Shown in pieces: positions 29,601 to 38,100 of a stretch of DNA of 64,000 bases. Source of the DNA: Candidatus Cardinium hertigii (GTDB lineage: Bacteria; Bacteroidota; Bacteroidia; Cytophagales; Amoebophilaceae); contig NZ_CP029619.1 in NCBI RefSeq assembly GCF_003176915.1, forward strand, positions 248,001-312,000, read 5' to 3'. The translations under genes were made by a program, and so were the position numbers. The notes below the pieces were generated by a model. It searched no databases and had not been told where the DNA came from. It was given only the letters and a program-made list of their open reading frames with translations. Each line of letters opens with the position of its first letter. The first letter of the stretch is position 1.

Positions 29601-30714
29601 ACTTTTGATTCCTATGCATACTCCAGTATTTAAGAAAAGAATTGGCAGCAGCATAATCTGCTTGACCCAAATTGCCCATTGTTCCACTTAACGAAGAAAA
29701 ACATACAAAGAAATCTAACTTTGTTTGCGCAGAGATTTTATCAAGGTTTATAGTGCATTGAATCTTAGGATATAGGGTTTCCGCAAATTCTTTATATTTT
29801 TTATGTTGAAATAATTTATCGTTTAATACACCAGCAAGATGAAAGATTCCGTGAATAATTTCATACTTAGCTAGACAATAGTCCCATGCCTCCTGCAACT
29901 CCCCTAAATTCCCTATATCAACTTTAATATAAGTAGCTACCCCTTGCAGGGGGAGCTCATTTTTTTCAATCTCTGTTAATGCGCTACGTCCAAAAATGAT
30001 AATTTTTGCTTGGTATTTGCTGCTCAAAAACTTAGCTAAGCGTAAGGCTATTTTTCCTTGTCCTGTTATTAAATATACTTTCTTTCCTAGTAAAGTATTA
30101 TTTATGTTGGTTAATTGACTACTTTCAAAAGACCCTTCATATATTTCATTATCCTTAATTAAGTTGAATGGTGCTTTAAATAAAGCACCATTCAACCACT
30201 TGCTTCTAAAACCATCTTCATTCAATTTTTTTACCTCAAGAGATTTAAATAAAAAACTTGAATGTTCCTCAACCAAAGAAAACCCTATTCCCTCCATTAT
30301 TCCAGCTAAAACACAATCTGATTCCTTCAATAACAAGACGTTAATTTTTTCTTTAATTGCTAGTAGCGTTTGAAACAGAAAAAAAGTATTTTTTAAAAAA
30401 CTTTCTAAAATAGGATAATCTGTTAATAAATTATTCATGGATCCTGTTAAAGCTATACAAACATTTAAAGGTTTAGCGTTAAGTTTTTCTAACTCTTTTT
30501 GCAAGCTGGTAAATCTGTTTTCCGGATCAAGCGTTAAATCATTAATAGTGATAGGATAGGTAATAATATTAGAAGAATTTAATGATTTTATCATTTCAAG
30601 AACATCGTTGTCAAAGTATAAAAAAACTTTAATCGTGTCGTGATCTTTCAATTCTTTGCTATCACCAACTTTTTTCCATATAGACCTGAATATATGTAAT
30701 GCTCTATTTTCCAC
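23680..30714 (-). CDS. Trans-AT polyketide synthase, KR-ACP-KS-KR-ACP-KS
   Basis: 2344 residues. KR1 lies at about 210-450, with catalytic Ser (FSSLSGTMGN) and Tyr (QADYAAAN, about 353); its nucleotide-binding loop reads TGQGKIALR rather than GGxGxxG. ACP (GADSV) is near 496. KS (585-1010) has VDSMCSGG (Cys about 746), ETHGTGT and NIGHLESAAG. KR2 (about 1395-1620) has SGGLGKIG and QTDYATGN. ACP (GFDSV) is near 1694. KS (1775-2200) has DSACSSA (Cys about 1923), HGTGT and HIGH. No AT or DH is visible. The N-terminal KR-ACP completes the KS-DH module ending the 3.8-kresidue protein. The last 374 residues are identical to an internal stretch of that protein. It overlaps the MFS gene by 11 bases. 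Confidence 0.92.
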   Translation of the reverse strand: MENRALHIFRSIWKKVGDSKELKDHDTIKVFLYFDNDVLEMIKSLNSSNIITYPITINDLTLDPENRFTSLQKELEKLNAKPLNVCIALTGSMNNLLTDYPILESFLKNTFFLFQTLLAIKEKINVLLLKESDCVLAGIMEGIGFSLVEEHSSFLFKSLEVKKLNEDGFRSKWLNGALFKAPFNLIKDNEIYEGSFESSQLTNINNTLLGKKVYLITGQGKIALRLAKFLSSKYQAKIIIFGRSALTEIEKNELPLQGVATYIKVDIGNLGELQEAWDYCLAKYEIIHGIFHLAGVLNDKLFQHKKYKEFAETLYPKIQCTINLDKISAQTKLDFFVCFSSLSGTMGNLGQADYAAANSFLKYWSMHRNQKYLQGERYGNSFCIDWGLWENGGMHIPYKQEKLLPLHTQEALHAMEYIFSSSIHYAIIYKGTPSLLIDFIKKFNNSAVVIPDFQFEQAENSFTKNLTHWVKEIIVAYTKLHDLEENDSIIEKGADSVAAINIASEIERKLRKINDQVRINKTILFDKPTIVLLTEYIKGHFLSEIKTIFSGFEKCIDTYSLSNEIAYSNSPVEEIKNHFPSARDDAIAIIGFAGQFPEADSIEVLWSNLIQGKNCIKIIPKDRWNWRKYYDPDPKNEGTAYGRHGGFLRSIKLFDPSFFNISPAEAERMDPQERLLLQNTYHAIQDSALTPESLYDSGVFISVMYGHYISYDEKKESIDSSYASLANRISYNFNFKGPSIAVDSMCSGGLTALHLAIQSVKNGDCASAIIGGVNLMPHPVKYKILSQGRFLSLSGKCNSFGKDADGYVPGEGAVVLIIKQLKDALKNKDYVYGIIRGSAINSGGKSAGYTVPNPTAQTEVIKKALERSLLPPEAITYLETHGTGTPLGDPIEIQGLTEAYKVPYKQHYALGALKANIGHLESAAGIAAIIKVLLQFRYKKMVPTINCSEENPLLNLKKTPFFLVKKLQDWMPVHNYPRVAGISSFGAGGSNAHVIIQEPPSSTVQNSPILPIYILPLSAKTAYSLKENVLNFKKWLKNVEHISLYSLSYSAACCREHFRYRCSVLFSSQEELVDKLEELVAESLWKHFKTSLLTINSTIENLLSSLHKDVESNEYVSLIREVNKLYKEGYNIPWEKIYKLRSVVKLPLYTFDLKEYWSNEFERSINNTLQQDTSITFQHYNSQEDLNYKETKKEIFYYISQWVKSSLDVKNITDTQNIILIDKLIYWEGYKNTYSYIVAPFDYKSFKDALNAIVFTNSSAKPIKIFINLQGHILENNNHYIEYFFEISQLIIKSVVFFEIVIVKEELGNIDDACYAALMGLFKSIILESNHIKVKLLTLSKSISGQQLLNIFINESTYYSKFFEEITYRHETRLVRTFHLQQFPNINKSLVLRDKGVYIISGGLGKIGQVIAEYLAHFFKATLILFGSSELTQDKKNVLKKLQTLGGKIVYKQVDITDVIQLQELINIVTLAYGNINGVIHAAGRTKDKLFFSKEIKDFKNIVDIKIKGAVALDEATKTQSLDFFLLFSSVASVFGNIGQTDYATGNSFMDTFATVRNVWVENKERSGRTASINWPLWDSGGMQVSKEKVNLIYEQQGIAPITNRAGLHILLSIINNINYISQGAIMPLQGDKIKINEALHGLFDIPIAKLELNSSCKMDASVVPEKILTHISELIKLDKHSIEMETTFGDIGFDSVLLQKLADKLKESFEVTVPPNIFFTFNTPGKIQQYIQDKLPKQTLNSNELIKDNSLSLSINDLTHKQSSYGYKVANCSIIGINGIMPNALSLEDFWRNMQSGINAIQPIKRWKNRNYYGGVIPQMKYFDPAFFNLSAREAMLMDPQHRLFLQVAYSTILDAGYNPQKLNKVGVFVGVQFNDYQILLQQWKQSRHPYAATGNAHAMLANRVSYLLNFNGPSQTVDSACSSALVALRRAVLALENYECDYALVGAVSLLIDHEVSDAAASMGVLSSQGRCATFDEEADGYVRGEGVGCVLLKRNSDAVRDKDNIYGNIISCSENHGGKAHSLTAPNPEAQKALLIHAYKDKALARRVSYIETHGTGTKLGDPIEIDALKMAWRALGIWEDKPYIGLGSVKTHIGHLEPAAGIASLLKVLLSIKHKALPGNLHFNKLNPYIAIHNSPFYIVSNNQSWESDTLRVAGISSFGFGGSNAHVVIEEALPREIDTNFTDKPFYLVCLSAKALYSLQQSQKNLAHYLANLSNKAYSLANIAYTLNSGRSHFPYRCAWIIKNIAELIDGLHQQTEAIVAVSSKEKMVETLGDYRNRDTYYCELQERRKQYLAGYDLDWELLHDHEPKLRLSLPTYPFYTKPYWFETAADSSMIKEII
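23693..24813 (-). repeat. Inverted repeat, left copy (1121 bp, pairs with 35921-37041)
   Basis: The reverse complement of this block matches 35921-37041 base for base wherever compared, with equal length (1121) and no gap. It codes for the second half of a KS, including ETHGTGT and HIGH, and the post-KS linker to WFETAADSSMI. The flanks diverge abruptly on both sides. Confidence 0.92.
30163..30196. other. 34-base palindrome in the KR1 region
   Basis: Arms gttgaatggtgcttta and taaagcaccattcaac (16 bases each, perfectly complementary) around a two-base aa centre, inside the coding sequence at residues about 173-184 of the 2344-aa PKS. No T-run follows. Confidence 0.7.
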
Positions 30715-31963
30715 TGTAAATACATTTTTTTGTTAGAATTAACATTCTAATGAATAAAGTCATCAAACATATTACAAAGAAAAATCCGGATACGATATAG
30801 GTAAATAAACCGGAAATATTTACTAGGAAAGAGCCAAGCAACGCAGTTATGGCAGAAGACAACGCACTCATTGAAGCAGCTAGCCCCATACTTAAACCTT
30901 GCATTGTGTTGTCCACATTTTGTGACAAGTATACCAATAAAAATGAATAACCTAAGCCGTATCCTAAAGATGCTATAAAAGATAAAATATAAATACTCGT
31001 AATGGACTCAGAACGTAAGACTTGCATAAATATGCTCAAACTAATGATACACACACTTATAATTGAGCCTAGGATGGGCGTAAATATTTTTTGAAATGTT
31101 TTCGTTAATAAACAAAAAGAGATAGCCATCCCCCCTCCTATCAAGGATAAGATTTTTGCAATTTCTTTTGAGTAATCTGCAGCAGATAAAAAATAGGGTA
31201 AATATTGAAAGAAGAGCGTCCAACCTAATTGATAAAAGAAGAGCGCAATTAATATAATTTTAGCATCACCAATTTTTTCTAGCACATTAAAAGAAGCAAG
31301 GGAAGTTAATAAATTAATTTTCTTATCTACATTTTGAGGTTTTTGATCTTTGAATAGACACAAGAATAGTATGCTACATAAGGACAAAAGAGCTGTTACA
31401 AAAAAAGGAGTTTCAAGCCCAAAATTTGCCCATTTATTACTTTGGGAGAGAAATTTAGCAACTAACGGACCAATAATATATCCAGCTGTTACAGCAAAAA
31501 GAGTTAGCCCCATATTGCCTACTTTTTTATCTTCTCTACTCATATCATTCATGGCGGCTTGAGCTATTGGTATACTGCCTGCAGTAAGCCCATCTATTAT
31601 TCTCCCTAGCAGGAACATAAAGGGAGATTTCAGCACTACGCCACCTCCAGATAAACAATATCCTACAAATGTACCTATAAGAGATAATAACAATATCCGT
31701 TTTCGTCCATATTTATCAGACAATTCACCTAAAATAGGAGAACCTATAAACATGCCTAAAGAAAAACCAATTAAACTAGCCGCGTATAATATGTTTCTAG
31801 TTTGAATAGAAGTAGAAGGAGATAAAATACTTTTATGTAAGTCTAAAAACATTTCAGAGAATAGAGGTAAAACAATGGAAATGCCAAGCCCATCTATAAA
31901 CAATATTAAGCATAGTGCTAGCATAATTATTTTTTTTGTTAGCGTATTCATAGCGCAATCCAT
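30704..31963 (-). CDS. MFS drug/metabolite exporter (TetA-like)
   Basis: 419 residues with about twelve hydrophobic segments. MFS motif A is GELSDKYGRKRILL, after the second segment. The N-terminal LFIDGLGISIVLPLFSEMF resembles drug:H+ antiporters of the TetA group. It is the first gene of the minus-strand biosynthetic operon and overlaps the PKS start by 11 bases, so export of the polyketide or self-protection is the natural reading. Met5 (MNTLTKK) is an alternative start. It acts in the inner membrane. The substrate is inferred from context only. Confidence 0.87.
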   Translation of the reverse strand: MDCAMNTLTKKIIMLALCLILFIDGLGISIVLPLFSEMFLDLHKSILSPSTSIQTRNILYAASLIGFSLGMFIGSPILGELSDKYGRKRILLLSLIGTFVGYCLSGGGVVLKSPFMFLLGRIIDGLTAGSIPIAQAAMNDMSREDKKVGNMGLTLFAVTAGYIIGPLVAKFLSQSNKWANFGLETPFFVTALLSLCSILFLCLFKDQKPQNVDKKINLLTSLASFNVLEKIGDAKIILIALFFYQLGWTLFFQYLPYFLSAADYSKEIAKILSLIGGGMAISFCLLTKTFQKIFTPILGSIISVCIISLSIFMQVLRSESITSIYILSFIASLGYGLGYSFLLVYLSQNVDNTMQGLSMGLAASMSALSSAITALLGSFLVNISGLFTYIVSGFFFVICLMTLFIRMLILTKKCIYSGK

Positions 31964-32146
31964 AAATTTTTTTTAAACAATTTTTAAAACTATTCGAGTA
32001 GACTTCTCTGATTTAAACAAGTGGCAAGCAAAATATAATAAAAATCTGCCTACCATCTTCTTGTAAAATAGGGATATAATTAATACTATTAATAACGTTC
32101 TTAACATTATTTAATTATATCAACCTTATCATTGGGTTCAGTTAGT
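31964..32146. promoter_or_regulatory. Divergent promoter region between the two PKS operons
   Basis: The only gap between the minus-strand operon (exporter onward) and the plus-strand NRPS-PKS/AT operon. It is very AT-rich with a TATAAT at 32075-32080 on the plus strand, but I see no convincing upstream box or operator. It lies inside the segment bounded by the inverted repeats, so inversion would exchange which synthase half each promoter drives. Confidence 0.45.
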
Positions 32147-35100
32147 ATGTCTTTGAAAACTACGCCCTACCAAAAGCTTTTTTGGCAAGTTTGGAAGTCT
32201 AATCCTTTAGACCAAAGCTTGATCCTAAGGTATATCTTTGAGCTAAGTGGTAACCTAAATTCTTCACATCTAGAAACAGCATTAAAATATTATGTTAGAA
32301 AAATTCACAAAGCATGCAATGCTTATTTTTTCGAAAGGGATGGTATAGTTTGGCAAGCATCAAAAAATCTTTCTCTTAATTTTGAATATAGAGACCTTAG
32401 TGGTAGCACAATAAACATTAAAGAAATTATAGAAAATAACTCTGTTAATTTTAATCTTTCAACAGGACCTCTTTATAAGTTTATTCTTACTAAAATTGAA
32501 AAAAAAAGATATCTTTTCTTGATAGCTTTTAGCCATATAATTTTTGATGGAATCTCCTATATAAATTTTATTCAAATTCTAGAGAATTTATATAATAATG
32601 CTACTAAAAGCTGGAAGGAACAGAATGTATTTCTTTCCCCCACAATTCGGCCATACCATAAAGAAAACATTCAATTTTGGGATTCATTTTTTAGCAATAA
32701 TAACTTTAAACAACCACTAAGATTTTTAACATCTACAGCTAGACATTCTAATAAAGCAAATCATCAGAAACGTAGTTTTTTCATAAAAACCAAAATATTC
32801 ACTAAAGAAGAAACCGCTACATTGCTTCAAGCTGTTGTTCCCTTTACACTTTTCCATTTAATGGCAAGCGCTATGGCAAGTTTCATAGGAAAATATAACT
32901 CCATATTAACTCAAGAAGCGATCAATATTGGATATACAGTAAGTATAGATGATAGTAAAAAAGGCATAGGATGTTTTACTAACCTTAATCCTTTAACAGT
33001 AGATTATAGTCCTTATTCTTCTCCTTATGAAATTTTATTAGCTATAGCCAACACGCGTAAAAAAATAAAACCTCATCAAGCAGTACCTTTTCTTGAATTA
33101 TTAAATAGATTATCAACAAAAAACAACAACCCTTCAAGGTCATTTAATATCTTAATAAATCATTCTCCTGGACTAATAGGGATTGCTACGCCTCACCTTA
33201 AAGGATTAAAAAGTAAGCTAATGGCTTCTCCGGCTACAGAAGGACCTTACGATATAGGTTTAATTTATAATATATTAAATGGGAAATTGCATATACAACT
33301 CAATATTGCAGAGCAGTTGTCTTCAAAAGAACAAATTGAAGAAATGTTTATTAATTTCAACAAAACTCTTAATTTCTTCATTACCAAATTAAATACTCCT
33401 TTTTTAGCATTACATTATTATAGTAAACATAGCCATATACATGGTCCTCCTATTCACTTACAACATCCTAATGGACTATCAGATATTTTTAAAAATTCAT
33501 TTAAATGCTATGCTAACAAAGCTGCCTTAATATTTAAAGATAAATTCTGGAATTATAAAGAACTCGAGTTAGAAGTACTTAAATTGCAAGCATTGCTTGA
33601 CATAAAACTTCCTAAGCTGCATGCTGATTTATCTTATAATATTGGCATCCATTTAAATAGATCACAAAATTTAGTTTTTTGTTTATTAACAGCAATTCTA
33701 AAAAAAATATGTTTTGTTCCCTTAGATCCTAATTTCCCGAATAGAAGATTAAAATATTTTATAGAAAATGCTAATGTTAATTATATATTAACTGACAGGG
33801 ATACAATTACTAAAAGCGAACTCAACACAATTTGCTCCAATAACACTTTTATTGTTATTGATGAAAAAAATGAACATCTAGATATAGTTTGTACCAAACT
33901 AATGGAGGAAGAGCGTAATCTTAATAAAGCTCAATATATTCTTTTTACCTCTGGTTCTACTGGTGCTCCCAAGGGAGTGCGCATTTCTCACAAAAACCTT
34001 TACAATTTTATCTTAGCTATGCATGAGAGGATACCATGTAGAGAAGAAGATTATTTACTTTCTATTACCTCTTTAAATTTTGACATATCTTTGCTCGAAT
34101 TATTACTACCCTTATCTGTTGGGGCAAGCGTAGATATAGCAGCATCAGATAGTATTAGCAATAGTTATGCACTTGCCGAGAGAATAAAGAATACCCCTAC
34201 TACAATAGTTCAAGCTACCCCTTCAACATGGAAGATGCTACAGGTAATAGATTGGTTTAGTAATCGAAAATTAAAAATATTAATAGGAGGAGAAAATTTA
34301 GAAGAGCATTTAGCTGCTTATTTGCTTGCACAACATCATGATGTATATAACATGTATGGTCCGACCGAGACTACTATATGGTCCTCTTGTGTGTTAGTAA
34401 CTACTCCGTATACTATTTCTTTAGGTCAACCCATCGGCAATACTACTTTTTACATTTTGGATCCTCAAAAACGCCCTTGCCCTTTAGGTATGCCAGGAGA
34501 ACTATGGATAGGAGGGGAAGGAGTTGGGTTAGGTTATCTTAATAATGATACATCAGAAAAGTTCAAATCATTATCAACTGGTGAATATGTATATAAGACC
34601 GGTGACATAGTAAGTTACTTTGGAAAAAAATATTTAAAATTTATTGGACGAAACGATAATCAAATAAAAATCAGAGGTTTTAGAGTTGATCTTTCTGAAA
34701 TAACAGCTGCAATTAAACAAATAATTAATTGCATCGAAGTAGTGACTATTGTAAGACTTATACCCGAGATTCATATTGTCTCTTTTGTACAAGGAACCAC
34801 AAATAATAAGGAAGAAAATAGTACAATAGAAAAATTATCCACAATATTACCCCATTATATGATTCCTCAACGTATCATTTCCTTAAAACAGCTACCGCTT
34901 ACTTTACATAACAAAATTGATCTTAAGAAACTGCAAGAAGAAGACATTAAGCTCCTTATTACCCAATACGGGTACAACAATACACCCAACAAGCAACTAC
35001 AGATGGTACCTTTAAAGCACTCTATTAATGATGATGAAAGTACAGAACAAAAAATATTAAAAATTTTAGAAGAACATTTTAATTTAACTTTGCTGCACAC

Positions 35101-38100
35101 AAATTATCAAACTCCCTTTGGACATTTTGGACTTCATTCAATTAATCTTAATAAATTATCTAGTATTATAAATCAAAAGTTTAATACCTCTATTAAACCT
35201 TATGAATTTTATCAACATAATAATTTTATCAAATTATGTGGACATATCGAAAAACAACTAGGCGATAAAATCTATAGTAAGAAACCATCCATACACATTA
35301 ATCTTACCAATAGCACTCATGATGTATCAATTATTGGCATATCAGCTAGACTACCGGGTGCAACGAATATAAATTATTTTTGGCATAATCTTATTGCAAA
35401 TATCAATACCATCAAGCTCAATAATTCATCTAGACCTACGTTACCTCCAGGGCTAAAAGCTGGTTTTATTAATGACATAGACAAATTTGATGCAAGTTTT
35501 TTTAACATTTCTCCCTTAGAAGCTACCTACATGGATCCCCAGCAAAGACTGTTATTAGAAACCTCCTGGGCCGCATTAGAGGACGCAGGGTACAATCCTT
35601 TATCATTAGAGGAAAGCAAAATAGGGGTATATATAGCTGCAACTAACTTTGATTATTATTCTGTTTATAGAGCAAGTACTACGCCTATTCCTTATACAAT
35701 GCCCGGCCTTGTTTCATCTATGCTTTCTAATCGTATTTCCTATTTTTTTGCTTGGAGCGGACCTAGCCAAACTTTTGACACAGCTTGCTCGGGTTCGTTA
35801 GTAGCTTTAAGTAAGGCTTACAATGATTTATTAGAAGGACGAATAGATTATGCATTAGTTGGTTCCACAAATATTATTCTTGATAACTATACCAATGAAG
35901 CCCTTACAATAGGGAATTTCCTTTCTTCCCAAGGGCGTTGTGCTACGTTTGATGAAGAAGCAGACGGATATGTTAGGGGGGAAGGTGTGGGTTGTGTTTT
36001 ACTAAAACGAAATAGTGATGCAGTAAGGGATAAAGATAATATTTATGGAAATATTATCAGTTGCTCTGAAAACCATGGTGGGAAAGCGCATTCCCTTACA
36101 GCACCCAATCCAGAAGCCCAAAAAGCATTGCTTATACATGCCTATAAGGACAAAGCGTTAGCACGACGTGTCAGTTATATTGAAACCCATGGCACAGGTA
36201 CAAAACTTGGTGATCCTATTGAAATAGATGCTTTAAAGATGGCTTGGCGCGCGTTGGGAATATGGGAAGATAAACCTTATATAGGGCTTGGTTCTGTAAA
36301 AACGCACATAGGACATTTGGAACCAGCAGCAGGAATTGCTTCACTACTCAAAGTATTATTATCTATTAAACATAAAGCTTTACCAGGGAATTTGCATTTT
36401 AATAAATTAAATCCTTACATAGCTATTCATAACAGTCCTTTCTACATTGTATCTAACAATCAAAGTTGGGAAAGTGATACGCTTAGAGTGGCTGGAATTA
36501 GTTCGTTTGGTTTTGGAGGATCTAATGCCCATGTCGTTATAGAAGAAGCGCTCCCAAGAGAAATAGATACAAACTTTACCGATAAACCATTTTATCTTGT
36601 TTGCTTATCAGCGAAGGCCTTGTATTCCTTACAACAATCACAAAAGAACCTCGCACATTATTTAGCTAATCTTTCAAACAAAGCATATAGTTTGGCTAAT
36701 ATTGCTTACACCCTTAATAGTGGCCGCAGCCATTTTCCCTATAGGTGCGCTTGGATAATCAAAAATATAGCAGAGCTAATAGATGGACTTCATCAGCAAA
36801 CCGAAGCAATTGTAGCGGTAAGCAGCAAAGAAAAAATGGTTGAAACTTTAGGAGATTATAGGAATAGGGATACATACTACTGTGAACTTCAAGAAAGGCG
36901 CAAGCAATATTTAGCAGGATATGATCTTGATTGGGAGTTACTGCATGATCATGAACCGAAACTTAGGCTTAGCTTGCCTACTTATCCTTTCTATACTAAA
37001 CCTTATTGGTTTGAAACAGCTGCAGACTCTAGTATGATTAATAAAACAGCAAACTCATTAGCAACTGCTCATGCAATAGATAAAAGTGGTATTTATTGTA
37101 TAGCAAAAATAAATGACTCAAGTGTAAAGGTTACTATTGATGGCAACCACCCTTGGCTTGCAGAACATATAATAAATGATCATAAAATGTTACCAGGAGT
37201 TGCGCATTTGAGCCTAGTGTTCTCTGCCATGAATAAACTTGATTTACTTTATGACAATTTAATTTTTCAAAACATTACCTGGTTACAACCTATACGCTCT
37301 TATGATCCTCTCACAATAATAATTGAATTTGTAAAGCAGACCAAAGGGTTACATTTTTATTTAAAAAGTTTAGATAATAAACAATTATTTTCTAGGGGGG
37401 AAATTATAGCACAGGAAAAAAATATTTATGGCCATTCTTTAAAATATTTTTCAGAAAAACCATCTTATAAACATATTTATCATAAAAACGAGCTTTATCA
37501 ACACTTTTTAAAAAGTGGCATTAATTATGGTGCCTTTTTTCAAGGGTTAAATGCTATTTATATCCTTAATGAACAACTATGCTATTCAGAAATAAATATA
37601 GAATATAGTTTTGAGCTACTTAAAACCAATCTTTTAGATAGTGCTTTTCAATCCATTTTAGGCTTATCTCTATCATCTTTAAACAAAGCGATGCTCCCTT
37701 TTTCTGCTGGTCAAATAATTTTTACAAAGGAATATTTTGAAGATAAGAAAAGTAAATTCTATGCGTATACTATTAAAAAATCTTCCATGCGGGTAGATAT
37801 AGAAATATTAAATGCTAATAAACATAAAATTTGTACTATTCTTGATTTAGGAATTCGTCCAATTAATCAGGTAAATAACATGACTAAAGTTAATATTGAA
37901 AAAAAACAAACCGAATTTCTATCCAATTTGACTTATACCCCTAAATGGGATGAGTCCCCTATAGAATCTTCCTTAAACGTATCGCCTAAAAAATATATAA
38001 TTATTTATACCCAAGCTTCTGAAAGGATAGCACAAGCATGCTATAACCTTATTAGGTATAATCATGATGCTATATTGACACCTTTTGTTTCTGAACACTC

